This document shows, piece by piece, positions 34,101 to 46,093 of a DNA stretch of 64,000 nt. Made by a program: the position numbers and the translations under genes. Each line of letters opens with the position of its first letter. The first letter of the stretch is position 1. Source of the DNA: Strongylocentrotus purpuratus (lineage: Eukaryota; Echinodermata; Echinoidea; Camarodonta; Strongylocentrotidae); the NCBI RefSeq assembly GCF_000002235.5, contig NW_022145599.1, positions 6,238,781 through 6,302,780 on the forward strand, in the 5' to 3' direction. Under the pieces are notes generated by a model, which did not search any database, was not told the origin of the DNA, and worked only from the letters and a program-made list of their open reading frames with translations.

Positions 34101-37100
34101 AAAAAACGAAACCGAGAACTATCGATGTTTTATCATAACTTAGTCATATTTATAATTAATAAATGACACATATTTGGAAAGATTAGATCCTCCTCTTTCA
34201 TTTGACGCAACTCATGTGATGCATATTTCACGCCTGAGTGATTAAAATGAATATGAAGAAAGGAAACCAAAAAGTGATTTGGCGGGCGTGATCTGAATTT
34301 CAAAAAGAAAATCACATTTCTATAAGGGTGAGTTTCTGCCCTTTCATATGACACCTCAATCATGAAAAATGAGCTAGGAATGACAAATGACTTTTTGTTT
34401 TCCTCTCTTCAAATTAATTTAATCACTCATGCGTGAAATATGGATTATACGAGTTACATCAAATGAAAGAGGAGGATCTAAGTTTGTGTCATTTGTCAAT
34501 TATAATTGTGATTAAGTTAAGATAAAACATCGATAATTCTCGGTTTCGTTTTTTCTGGGACGCACTGTATATTAATAATTAACTCGAGAACATAATCATT
34601 TTGGACCTGATTAAAATATTCCTAGGTATCTAATCAGCCTCATGGAGGAGTACAACTCGGGATCAGAAGCTCTTTGTCAGAAGCTCAAGGAGAAAGCCGA
34701 TGGTAAAATAGAAGTCCCCATGTTAGACGAACTCAACAAAGTAACACTGGACGTCATTGCAAAGGTATATAAAACAATACCGGAGTGAGTCCATGCTTGG
34801 GGATGGGGAAGAAGGACTTTCTTCAGTTGGGAAAGCGAAATGGATCATATGGATAGAAATATTACTGACGCACTACAAAGAAATATTTTTTTCCGTACAG
34901 ATTTTTATTTGTTATCACCCTGGAACAGCAAATAATTAAAAGTGAAAAAAGAGATCGTGGGACACAATTAAGAGCTTGAAGTAAACCAATTCTTGGCAAG
35001 AAACAAGTTTTCATGTTGTGGCTTATCCTCCTCCTGTACAATTATTTATTACATAAGTGCCTTTGATGTTCAAACAAACAAAAAACAAACACCAAGGCTT
35101 CGAAGAGAAGGGCATTTTTATCCTTTACAGATCGCGTTCAGCATGGATACTAATGCTATAGGAGATCCAGACTGTCCATTCCCCGCTGCCATCACCGCGG
35201 CACTCCAAGGTTTACAGTCGTTACATGAAAAGCCATGGTCTACTGTGAGTACATTTAACTTTCTAATTCTTTCAGGATCATAGGAACTATTTTTCAGAAT
35301 GCTATTGTTTTTTTTATTACGTTTTGGGGTGTTTCCTCACTTCAAAGGATTATCAACAAGCCATCTCATGGCCCATTTCCAATATGTATATGCAAATCGT
35401 CCGCATGATACAAGCCAAAACTATTTTCTCATCATAATGACATTGAGATAACTTAACACGCAATGATTTTTTTTTCTGTAAGGACAAAACTAGGGATCTA
35501 CAGAAGTCTAACCACCTATGTTTTTAATATCGACCCCTTACGTCTCACAGGTACGTGTAGGTACCCATGAATCTGTCCTACCAGAAAAGGAGGTATCGCC
35601 ATCTATTGATCAAGCGTTCATGATGTGACTAGCAAAAGATTGATAGCATCGTCCACATCCAAACTATTTTATTTATATATAACATGTTATGTGGGTTCTA
35701 CCAACCTTAGAATTTGGAAGGCAAGTTTTCGTCCACTTCTGTGGACTTTCATAAGCCACGTGATTCTCCACACACTTAAAATATTTATGATCTTAATAGA
35801 TAGATCCAAGGTGTATTTCCATGCGACGGTCCACACGCAAGGCTGTTCACTTCATCCGGGAAACTGGACGAGATCAGATCAAGGAACGGATCCAGGCTCG
35901 TAAGAGAGGAGATCATGTTCCAAGTGATCTACTCAACCTCATTCTCGATATAGCCAACGATCTAGAGGGAGACAAGGACTTCAGCATGGAAAATATGTTG
36001 GATGAATTTGTTACTCTGTTTATAGCAGGTACGTAAGTCCACTGCCTACGAATATCAGTTCCTGTTTTTATCTTAGGTGGTTCCTGGTTTTAGCAAACGT
36101 GGATGCGGCAATTCAGCTGTAAAAGGGTTATCATTCGATTTTACGCAATAAACATTGTAATAATGTTGGCTTGTGTTTGTGAATATGCTCTTGTTCTACA
36201 GATTTCGTATCAAGAAACTCTGATTATGAGCACGTCTTGGGACGGACCTCTATAAAAAAAAAAAATGCCTTGATCAAATTGACATGACTTGTTTTCTATC
36301 TGGGATCCGTCAGTGTGTGTTTGTAGGCGAAGGTGGGGGCTACAGAAGACTTCTTTCACATTCGAACCATCAAAGCCGTGTACTAACCAAGTTCATTTTC
36401 TTATATGCGACGTAACAATGCACAAAGACTTGTTCAGAATTACTGAGTTAGATTACTGTTGGTAATCATCTATATTTCCTAAGTCATTCCATAGACTTGT
36501 AGTGGATGTTATCAAAGGTCCCCATAATAATCTATCATTATACGTGCATGTATTTTTTCTATCCTTTGCTAGCTGCCATAAGAGCAAGAATATTTAGACC
36601 TACGACGTTTTACTTTTGACGCTGGATCATACAAAGGCGTTAGAATTAACCAAAAATTATTTTTATTTGATAAATATACCTCTGCTTTCAGGGATCTAGC
36701 TGTCGTGAATTCCACTATTTACTTACATAAAAACCACAATTTGATTATTCTGCTACCCATAAGAATTTATTCATGTGATTTAAATAGGTATAATCGTTTC
36801 ATAAATTTAGAGTATTGTTTCATCCTTCTGATATTTCAGGTCAAGAAACGACAAGCAATCTTTTGGCCTTCACAATCCTACAACTCGGTTGTCACCCTGA
36901 TGTCGCCAAAAGGTAATTATGTATAAGCGACTTCACTAAGTCGCTACAAAGTAAATATATCAAAGCAACTTCATAAAGTACACCATTGCAGTCATGAGTT
37001 AACAACAATCAATGTTTAAAAAATTCCTTATGAGAATTGTATTTAAAACAATACGTTCGTCGTGTCACACGTTAACATGAGCTGGGCCCTGTTGCACAAA

Positions 37101-40100
37101 ACTTACCATTGATGGTAACTTTGCCATCAATGGCAACTACCATGGCAACAGGGTTTAACAGCCAATCAAAATCAAGGTTTTCATGTTAGTTACCGTTGAT
37201 GGCAAAGTTACCATCAATGGTAAGTTTTGGGCAACGGGGCCCAGATGTCTGAATGAAAAAGTTGACTGTTTATGACACGGTGTCACGGAAGACTTTAAAT
37301 ACTGGATTTAACGTCTTCTGTATTTTTACTAGATTATATGTTGACATTTGGCTGCACATAACTGTAATTAAATTCAAATAAAACATCTTATTCAGTTTTT
37401 AAAGTTTGTATGATCTAACCTTATCTTATATCATGATCTTTGTTTAATAGGCTTCAAGCTGAAGTTGATGAAGTACTGGGACAAAAACACACAATTCAGT
37501 ATGAAGATCTGGCCAAACTGGAATACATGATGAGGGTAAGAATTTGATATTGATATGGTATTTGGTATAGAATTCGGTATTATTATCTGTTGTTAGCATA
37601 TCCCCCTAATTGTATAAACTTAGAATGTAATGGCTTTTTTTCATTCTTTGATTTTGTTTTTCTCTCTAAAGTTTAACGCAAGTTTTCTCAATGATTGCTT
37701 GAAATTAAAGATGAGTAGTTTTACAATTAATCACTGATGATAATGAAGAATACTGTAAGCTGCAAGCTAATGTTTCAAGAAGGGTTTTTAAAGTAACATA
37801 TAATTATTGATTTTTTTTCTTCCTGCACTCGTCAGTATAAAGCAATAAAATCAATGCCTGTATTCAAGCTATTCCTCGGTTTTGTAGTAATATCAGCACT
37901 TTTTTTTAGTATATTCATCACTTTAGTTCGTGCTTTGGTTAGATAAAGATATTTCAAAATATTGTTTAGACAAAGGAAAAAATTGTTGTCGTTAACACGT
38001 TTGTTGCTCTTTAAGTATCTTTAAGAGTTTTTAGGTAATTTTTCTGATTTTGTAGTAATATCATCACTTTTGTAGTATAATCATCACTTTAGTTCATGCT
38101 TTGGTTTAATAAAGGTATGTCAAAATATTTTAATTGAATTGAATTTTTTGATTTGACATTGAATTTGTTAGACAAAGGAAAGAAAATTGTTTTCGTTAAC
38201 TCGTTTGTTGCTCTTTAAGTATCTTTAAGTATTTTAAAGTATTTTTTTCTGAATTTTTCAGGTTTTGAAGGAAACGTTGAGGTTGTATTCACCGGTCGGA
38301 GGTACAACCCGCCTAACTGCTCATCCTATTAACTATAACGGCATCACAATACCAGCCAAGTGCACTGTAACCGTACGTATCTCCAACCGATTTCTATTTC
38401 CCCTCTTTTTCTAATATATATCTTTAGGGCTGAGGTATATTTTATTTAGGGAAAATTGACATTTATGTTTTTTCTTTTGGAAAGATCAAATAGGAAAGGT
38501 AATCGCAAGGTAAATCACTCAGTTGCCAATTTGTGTTTAAAGATCTCATCTTTACAACTTTCTGACTTCTTTGTCATTTTCATTTTACCGTTTCTCTCAC
38601 GCTGATGCTTTTATTTAAGCTTTATTGACTGCACGTTTTCTCATATCTATGATTATCATAAACATTTAACTTCATTATATTGTTATGTAAATATTACAAA
38701 ACAATTCTGTAGAGACCGTTCGAAGTTTCGTTGGAGTGGTTTAGTTATGTGTGAAAACTGAGGCCGCATTAACAGTGTATCCACTTTTTGTTGTTGACAC
38801 TGTCACTTTGACAATCGTGTGCCATTGTCCTTTAAAGGAGACCGAACCCCAAGTAATAAATTTACTTATTCTGAGAGATTTATTATATTATTGCCCATAA
38901 ATCTACAAGATTCCCCACCAAAGTGTCTGAGAGAGGTATAAAGCAAAAATAAAGTACAGTTTCTCAGCACGACATGGGCATCGTCATTTTCTTGATAATG
39001 TGACGTACTATGCATCGTCGTTTATCAAGTAAATGTATTCAAATTTATGGATGCTTCTTTCCCAGACGTGTGTGGTGATGAAGCATTTCATTCACCTGCT
39101 GTTATCTTTTGTACTATAATTGCCAGAACGCAAATTGCATAAATAAGTTGTGCTCTTTTGGGGTGAAGGTTTCTCATAAATGAAATAGATTTGTCAACCG
39201 CTATAGTGTAGTATTTGTAAATGAATTTTGTTACATTATTGTGCCCCTATTATTTATTTTTCACCAAATATAATTTCTATCATCTCAGTTATTATTTTTT
39301 TGTATTTAAAAGTAAAGGTTTCGTTATTGATTTAAAAATTCTTTCCAACTAAAGCTTGGTGCATGATACATGTACAACTTCAACAGGAACGTCACATTTC
39401 CAAGAAAATGGTTGCGCCCATGTCATGCTGAAAGGCATCACATCATGCCAGGAATATCTTCATTTATATATATCTTGTACATTTTCGTAAGGAATATTGT
39501 ACATCAAAGGGCATGAATACATCTCATTTTTCAGAATACTTACACTTATTATTTGGGTTTAGGTTTCCGTTAAGACCTTCCGCAGTCACACTGATGAAAC
39601 CAACACCAGACTAAGAGTAGACCGAAGGGGGGGGGGAGCATTACATGAACCCAATGGGCGAGACTCTGGCGGTGTGGCTGGGGTATTACTTTTACTCTAT
39701 TCAAACCCTCTCACATAGACAGTTCTCACAGAAACGTTCATTCGGTGAGGAGTTGTATGCGGGACCATGAACGTGTCGGCCTAGAGGTATTAATATCCTT
39801 TTATAATTTTGTCTACCTCCAGGTTATGTCTTACGTCATGTCCAGAATGGAGGAATACTTTGATGACCCTCTGCTCTTCAATCCTGATCGTTTCAAGCCT
39901 TCCGAGGACGGATCATTGTAAGTCATAATTTGTTGTATACTACGGAGCCCTATGCTGTCTAAGAGTTCTCTCCTTCCAATATACGTCAAAGCGTAACAAT
40001 TTGAGTAAAATTATTTCTTTCATGCATACATTTTCACTTTTATTTCCAATTATTGTTTATCATTACTACACACTGGTAAATATTCCAGAAAATAAATATG

Positions 40101-40921
40101 CCACAGAGAAATAAGCCTGTTTACACAGTAAATCCTACAACCTAGATCGGCTGTTTATATCTTCTTTTTTATCGTAGAATAATTAAACATGTTGTTGATA
40201 CCTGTATTAAACGCCAATTATTGTCCTCTTCCCAATAACTACCAGGCCTAGACATCTCTATGCTTACTTTCCGTTCTCCATGGGGCAACGGTCTTGTATT
40301 GGTCAACAGTTTGCACTGGTAGGTATATATCCATCATATTTGCTCTTAGTTGGTAATTTGGGGGCACGAAACTTTTTAGCAAAGAGGTTATAATACATTG
40401 TCGAATGATCGCGGAAAAGAAAGGGGGCGGAAAATGTGGGATACGAATGGATCCACGTCATAAATGTCAGATAGCAAAAGTATAAGCTTTCTTACAAAAG
40501 AAAGAAATAATCCGAAATGGCATTGCTTTTAATTTCCTTTAGATGATTATGCTATATGCCATCGATTTCCCTAAATGTATGATTGAGTCACAACTCAACA
40601 CAACATGCAAACCAACAATGTGCTATTGTAGTTACGTATAAAAGTTCATATACTGAAAATTACTAAAATGAGTTTTGTACACGACTTTCTCTATCCATAA
40701 TTATGTTGACATTCAAAAGAAGAAAACAAAATCCGGGATTCAGTCTAAATATCTTATGCTGATTTCCATCTTCTTCCAAGATCGAGGCTCGCGTCATCTT
40801 AGCTAAGCTTCTCCAACGATTCGAATTTCGACTAGAGCAATCGCAGAGTATGGGTATCCTGGACGAACTAACGTCCAAGCCAATGGGGAGATGCAGGAAC
40901 TACATCACACTAAGAGCCTAG
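28143..40921 (+). CDS. CYP46A-like: Cytochrome P450, CYP46A-like (cholesterol 24-hydroxylase-like), 13 exons, 507 aa
   Basis: Exons: 28143-28282, 28782-28862, 29494-29575, 33363-33523, 34626-34764, 35131-35244, 35800-36028, 36840-36912, 37451-37535, 38262-38372, 39823-39917, 40246-40318, 40781-40921. They sum to 1524 nt in one frame; the exon 7 start is the least certain, because nearby AGs exist. Seen: N-terminal membrane anchor (residues about 4-31), GERFMGHGLVSE (exon 4), I-helix AGQETT (315-320), K-helix ETLR (372-375), and the heme loop FSMGQRSCIG with Cys454. All P450 hallmarks are intact, and length fits CYP46A1 (about 500). Matches I recognise to vertebrate CYP46A1 include GERLFGQGLVSE, KADG, GRD, FVTLFIAG, LQAEVDEV and CIGQQFA. 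CYP46A1 hydroxylates cholesterol at C24 in the ER membrane, feeding oxysterol and bile-sterol turnover; the substrate here is inferred. Introns 3 and 10 are loaded with repeats. It lies between receptor-like paralogues with no evident functional tie. Confidence 0.92.
28507..28533. repeat. (GT)n microsatellite in P450 intron 1
   Basis: About 13 GT units. The open frames on both strands here are artefacts of it. Confidence 0.9.
29880..30060. repeat. Poly-C/poly-G rich patch in P450 intron 3
   Basis: C runs at about 29,942-29,957 and 30,030-30,040, with GGGGG words between, form a partial inverted pattern (GGGGGTTAAACCCCC core). Similar C/G-rich inserts elsewhere in the window are DNA-transposon fossils. 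No target duplication could be fixed here. Confidence 0.45.
30106..30254. mobile_element. Foldback element in P450 intron 3
   Basis: Left end GGGACTTTTAGATTTGC, and the reverse complement of the right end reads GGGACTTTTAGATTTGC, a perfect 17-bp match. Deeper pairing includes CCTTTTAAGGCACTG. Total 149 bp, nearly all stem. Confidence 0.8.
30580..32280. repeat. GC-rich composite repeat with ~115-bp tandem array, P450 intron 3
   Basis: From 30,937 to 31,300, blocks with ATATGCTCATCTGACC, CCTAAAACCC and GGGCCCTAAGGCGGGCCC recur two or three times. From about 31,312 to 32,160 eight units begin GAATT(C/T)AGAC(G/A)AGGATTA and contain GAGTCGAGAACTGTACAACG. Six of them carry AAGCTTCCGCGCTTCGCG, a small hairpin, then a G run. 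Unit length is 112-121 bp, and the last units are shortened to about 86-90 bp. The block ends near GGATCCGCGCCTGG (32,267-32,280), a typical end of hAT-type short elements in these genomes, so the whole may be one element with an expanded interior. Confidence 0.65.
33585..33850. repeat. GGCCG-rich interspersed repeat in P450 intron 4
   Basis: It starts near AACCCTAAAAAGGCCGGGCT, has a G run and GGCCCCCCTTAAGATCTCGG, then an AT-rich half with ATTTATGCAAATAAAGTC. The first part shares words and order with the element at 16,028-16,823, suggesting one family. Confidence 0.55.
34087..34567. mobile_element. Tc1/mariner-type MITE in P450 intron 4
   Basis: The ends are inverted repeats: left CAGTGCGTCCCAGAAAAAAA, right (reverse complement) CAGTGCGTCCCAGAAAAAAC; similarity continues past AACGAAACCGAGAA and ATCGATGTTTTATC, about 55 bp. 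Both ends are flanked by TA, the mariner target duplication. The element is 481 bp with no transposase, so it is a non-autonomous copy. Confidence 0.85.
37084..37242. mobile_element. Foldback element in P450 intron 8
   Basis: The left end GGGCCCTGTTGCACAAAACT matches the reverse complement of the right end, GGGCCCCGTTGCCCAAAACT, and pairing goes on for over 40 bp (TTACCATTGATGGTAACTTT). The inner part repeats ACCATTGATGG-type words. A short non-coding element of about 159 bp. Confidence 0.8.
38836..39574. mobile_element. Probable terminal-inverted-repeat element in P450 intron 10
   Basis: The left end AAAGGAGACCGAACCCCAAG, then TAATAAATTTACTTATTCTG, resembles the reverse complement of the right end (ACGGAAACCTAAACCCAAAT, AATAAGTGTAAGTATTCTG) over about 45 bp with several mismatches. 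There is also an inner inverted pair (CAGCACGACATGGGC near 38,966 and GCCCATGTCATGCTG near 39,417). No coding content. Confidence 0.6.
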
Positions 40922-42013
40922 GCTCACAGCAATTTAAGCCAGCTGCCATCACACAAAGAGCCTAAATCCTCGTCAAGATAGGCGGTTTTTTTAATGACGC
41001 AAGTGTCATACAGTTCTAACTCCAGGCTTAGAATACAGATTCCAGTGAATCGCATGCATGCATGTATAATTATTGTTTTATAGTTACAAAACAAAGAACA
41101 GCAACAAAGAGATGTATGTTGATTTGATACTTTGGATGTATTTTCGTTGTTAAGAATTTATGATAATGATTATAGGCTCCGTTCGGTAGGAGAAACGTGC
41201 GGACATTTTAAGATACCAAAGTACGTTATTGTTCTCCGGCACGTATATCATTAATTATTACGTTCTTTGTATATGAACAATAGCCTTAAGTCTCTTCTGA
41301 GATTGTTGATAATCATGTTCATACTTTTCAGCAGTCCGTAAAACTGAGAACAGTTCCTAGTAAAGATCCTGTAGGTTAAGGAATGATTTTTGAAAAAGAT
41401 GTTTGAGGAGACTGGATGAGTGGAATTTGAAATATACATAATTTTATTTATCTTACATTGTTCAAGATTACCGTTAAGTAAAATAATGTACATTTATATT
41501 AAGGATTGTTAACCAAATGGTCCTATTTAAAAGCCCTTTAAAAAGGAGTCTGTTGATACACGTGACCAAGAAGTTGCATGTAAGTTTAAGTGGCAAGTCT
41601 GAAATACAACTTTCAAATCATTGATGTCCGTTTGTATCTCGTATTCTTTTTTGGCAAAATTTGCTTGACCGCATGAGGTTCGAAGAATTATTTTTGTATT
41701 GCAACCAAAACGTGAGGTTGGATTTCAAATAAAAATTAAAATATCAACAGATAGGTAACAGGGGTAGAAATAATTTATACAAAGTCAAAGAAACTTCGGA
41801 GTCTGATACATGAATGTATGAAAGATAATGTGCTACAATGAACTAAAGTTAGCTCATGAATTGTAAATCATGATTGTAAATAACATCATAATTATTTAGG
41901 ATATGTGTGTATATGAACTAAGCAGTTTATGATGCAATATTTTAAAAATGTGAAAAAACAGATCACAAACATTACATAGATTCATAATCAAGTTGTGAGC
42001 GGTGGCACCGTGT

Positions 42014-42059
42014 ATCGTCTGTTGATACCTAACATCCTCCCAGCTCTCAACAGACGATA
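42014..42059. repeat. Short perfect dyad
   Basis: TATCGTCTGTTGA and its reverse complement TCAACAGACGATA are separated by about 20 bases. A stem-loop could form, but no transcript context is visible, so its role is unknown. Confidence 0.6.
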
Positions 42060-42562
42060 GATCATATACATCTCATTGAAATATAATTAGAAATTAACAA
42101 ACTGAGTATGGAGCATGATTTCGGATCTGTTAAACTCAAATAATAGGACGTAAGGTAAATGAAAAACATTTTTATTGATCTCTATCAACACAATTGATTA
42201 AATAAAAACTTTTACCTAACCTGTATGGGCATGTGGAGGTCTTTCTCATATTCTGCTTTGATTAGCAAAATTCATATAGGCCTATGCAAATACAAAAAAA
42301 AAATGTACTGGTAGTACTTTTATCCTTTATGCTTTTAATACAGTGAGCATGAAATATTGAGTGATACAGAGTTCACTTTCTGGTCCTATGTGTATGGTTA
42401 GTATATGTATCGTTTATTATAATTATTATGCACATATTGAAATATATTTTTGCTCCCGAATTGCATTCTACATGGTTTTAATATTGTACAGTCAAAATTG
42501 TGTATAAAATGTTTAAGATATGCTTCACCTATTAGTCGGGGCATTGGTCCTATTTATTCTTT

Positions 42563-42830
42563 ATTGGGAATGTGCATCGGTCCAAAGGAGAGGTAATAAC
42601 AAAATGGATTATACTGCCAATGACGAACAAAAAAGGGATGTATACAATTTATTAGGAATGTGCATCGGTCCAAAGGAGAGGTAATAACAAAATGGATTAT
42701 ACTGCCAATGACGAACAAAAAAGGGATGTATAACATTTATTAGGAATGTGCATCGGTCCAAAGGAGAGGTAATAACAAAATGGATTATACTGCCAATGAC
42801 GAACAAAAAAGGGATGTATAAAATGTAACC
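42563..42830. repeat. 88-bp tandem repeat, 3 units
   Basis: TGTGCATCGGTCCAAAGGAG starts at 42571, 42659 and 42747, giving an exact 88-bp period with very high identity, so the triplication is recent. The minus-strand open frames across it repeat the same peptide in shifted frames and are artefacts. Confidence 0.95.
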
Positions 42831-43139
42831 ATTCCCCCACCTCACTCTTACACCTGGGCCATGACATCTCGATTGTATATATTGTGAAACCATAGGACAT
42901 CTTATTTTATATTCATTTTGTTATATGATTTGTGTAACTCATCAATTTACACTAACGATCAGTAATACAATACATTCGAATAAACGCTATACCAATCAAT
43001 TATGTGAGTTTGGTGTGTTCTTCTCCGATTTTTGATTCCGAGTTGAATTTGTCCATAAGATTTGGTCGGTACAGTTGCTTATGTTTTCATTATTATTATA
43101 ATAACCTGTTTAATACCAGAAATTGTTTGTTATATCTTT

Positions 43140-43290
43140 CAGAGCAACAAAGTTATTCGTAAATATAATACTAGGATTTCAGCCGACCCTCGTGTAATAC
43201 ATAGTCATTCTTCATTTTCAATAAGTATCTTTGTATACCAAGGATCCACTATCTGGAACAAACTTCCCCCAAATGCCCTGGATCCGCCAC
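43140..43290 (+). mobile_element. LINE reverse-transcriptase C-terminal scrap
   Basis: The frame from about 43,140 reads NTRISADPRVIHSHSS and YQGSTIWNKLPPNAL. The pattern NTR ... F ... (Y)QGxxIWNxLP is the usual C-terminal end of non-LTR retrotransposon reverse transcriptases. Nothing upstream extends it, so this is a 5'-truncated, short remnant. Confidence 0.5.
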
Positions 43291-44474
43291 TGTCTCAACC
43301 CTTACTATCATTTCCCTTGACTGCACCGCCACCATCGATAAACAATCAAACAAATATATGCGCTTAGCATTACACGCAATCACTGTGATAGCACAATCGT
43401 AAATAATCTCCACCACTATTATAAAAAATACAAATATCAACCAATTACTAAAGACAATTTCGTGGATGTTTTTATTAATTTCAAGAAAGCAAATTCATGA
43501 ATAGAAAATCTATTTAAAATGCATCATAAAAGCTTCAAGAAATTTTGTTTTTGCTATTTTTTTATCATATAATGTACATGTGTATTTTGTATTTCTATTA
43601 TCATTAAATAAAAACGTTTATACGCAAGACTATTTTACGCATAATTATATTCGAGAAAAGACATCCTCGATTTTCCCGCTCACCTCGAATGCTTACGTTA
43701 ATCGAATACACCGCATTTAACTACTATTGAGAATAATAACAATATAAATGTTAATATCGATTATAACATACAGCAGAAATGAAATATATACACATCAAAT
43801 TTAACAATTTAAAATACACATATGATTGTGTAAATATGCTGGTGCGATAATTTGTTTACATAATGTATTACGATGATGCAGTATACATGTACATAAAAAG
43901 AGATATTTCAAGAACTGACATACTTAAGAAATAGCCATTGCTAGAGAATATGAGGGTGAGACATTTGATCAACAAAAAGTAAGATGGAAACAAGAAGCGA
44001 AGTGGCGAGGAGTGGATAATGGATCGAAATTGAAGGGATAGAAAGGTAGGGCCAGGGTATAAAATTCAATAAAACGATACGTGCACGTACAATAAAATAC
44101 GTAAAGTAATATACAGCATATACATGTATATGCATATATAATAAATATATGTAATGAATATACATGTAAATATTAGGATGAATAACTTGATAAACGATAC
44201 AGAGTCTTTTGCTAGTTTCTCTAGAAATTAAAGTCAGTGCCTATATTAATTGGAGTTTTGCATAAAAATCCAATTCGTATAAATGAGATTGTCATTCATA
44301 ATGATAAGTTATACATTCGCATGTGGTTTGAGCATTGTCACTCTGGTAAGTGCAGTGCATTTTTCAGCGTAGAATGAAGTTAGCTTGCACCCCTCCTGCT
44401 AGAATTCTTAATCATTCCTTCATTCATTAATGCATTCGATACCAAAAAGAATGTTAAAGATAATTTTAATTTCA

Positions 44475-44665
44475 AGTTTCAAGTTTCAAATTTTTTATTG
44501 TTCCACGTTTTCAGAAAATACAGACATACATATAAAATTAAAAATTATACAATACAATTGTAGTATAAATGAGCACATCTCCATGATTCTCAATTCATGT
44601 AATAGGTAGAATGTGAGGAACCTATTAAAAAGCAATGCTTGTATAAATAGGTTCCTAGAGCCAAA
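44475..44665. repeat. Hairpin-bearing interspersed repeat, copy 2
   Basis: Same layout as 25,917-26,055: T-rich start (TTTTTTATTGTTCCACG), then the hairpin AGGAACCTATTAAAAAGC ... TATAAATAGGTTCCT. Stem bases differ between the copies but pairing is kept. Confidence 0.5.
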
Positions 44666-45737
44666 ACATATCAAAATCTTTTAGAATTTAGTAGGCATCG
44701 TCTCATCAACTAATTTGTATTATCTTTTTATTTAATCATTTAGGATAATCACTGACTCTTACATCAGTATTTTGGGTTTGCACCAATGTTGTATTATTTC
44801 TGATGTAAGCAAATATGTATAAACATCAGACGGATACTTAACCATTTTTAATTAAATAAGCTTTATACAAAATTAACTTTGGAATCACATCAATTTCGCG
44901 GAATTCTTTTTTTAAAACGCTAGACTATGTATGCTAGAGTGTCTGGTACTAAAAAAGAATCTGTGTTCCTCGCACGTTTCGTTCACTCGCAACATTTAGA
45001 AACATGATGATTTCAGGCAGCGAAGTGCCTTCATAGCTTCGTATTTAGGCAACGGGGTGCCAGATATCCTTCTCTTTGACAGCGAAGTGACCGTACTAAC
45101 TCATATCTTTTAGATCAGAATATCGAAACTTTATTTTTTACCACTTTCGTTGAAGATAATTCTGGGCAACGACATCCCAATCATATCCTCATATCCCTGT
45201 ATCAAGGTGACCGAATAGGCCTATATGAATTTGGTATTCATTTATATTCGGCGCCGTGGTGCCCGCATACATTATGTTATATCTTATCTAGTGTGACGAT
45301 TACAAAATATATTTTTTTTACCGCGTTGAAAATTTCAAAATTCAAAATTCAAACCAAAAAAATCAAAAAAATGTCAACTCCCAAAAAGTACTATCAGACT
45401 TTTTCAGAGCAACCTTAAAATCGTTGAAATATTTTGGTCACGTAACAAGCTCTCAACCAATCAAAAACCAATACATTTTTTTTTATGCAGGATATAATAT
45501 GACATAATGTAAATAAGATTATTCATCTCGACTTCCTAAATGAGGTGATTTTTTAAAATAAGGAAATACGCAATGCAAAACCTACAGCACTCAGCAGGAA
45601 GGACGTGAGAAGTGATGGCTCTGCTATATGTATTTTATTAAAGAGCAGTAAGTAACTATTTATAACTCTCATATTCTATATTTAATTAAAAATGAGTTTC
45701 CGTGCCGTAATTCTAGATATCATTGTGAATACTGCTA

Positions 45738-45745
45738 ATTTGCAT
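45738..45745 (+). promoter_or_regulatory. Octamer-like ATTTGCAT upstream of paralogue B
   Basis: ATTTGCAT, a POU-type octamer, lies 356 bp upstream of the start codon. It sits in a block conserved with paralogue C, followed in both by GATTGGTTCT (reverse CCAAT box) and TGATTTATGG. Conservation may simply reflect recent duplication. Confidence 0.35.
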
Positions 45746-46093
45746 AATGATCACCTGGAAGAATCGATGCGATTGGTTCTCGGTATGATTTATGGTTTGG
45801 AATTATAGAGTGAAGAACGTCTTAAAGCACAAGTACGACGTTATTGTCATTCCTCCGTTGCTATTGCTCTTAATCATGCTCATGTGACATGTGAGGAGAC
45901 TTTCATTCGGTGTGGAAACTGTAACTTTTGAGGCATTGTTTTACCTATAGCCCTCCTGAGTTGATGCTGGACCTGTTGTGTTTTAATAGGGCTACGTAGA
46001 CGATTTTGAAGAAATTACTAATACTCTTTGAGGTATTAGAATCGCTATCTAGACGATCCTTCTCCTTCAACGTAATATCAAGTCAATCCCATC

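Larger units (their letters stand above)
40922..46093. other. Intergenic region between the P450 and paralogue B
   Basis: AT-rich with no supported host gene. A possible distal poly-A signal of the P450 is AATAAA at 41,728. Repeats and one LINE scrap are listed separately. The last 600 bp hold the promoter region of paralogue B. Confidence 0.5.

Noticed and set aside
42554-42900. Repetitive minus-strand peptides (HPFFVRHWQYNPFCYY type)
   Set aside because: Translations of an 88-bp tandem repeat in shifting frames.
43062-43367. Independent host gene
   Set aside because: Only the NTR...QGSTIWNKLPP end of a LINE reverse transcriptase is recognisable. The start is AT-rich noise.
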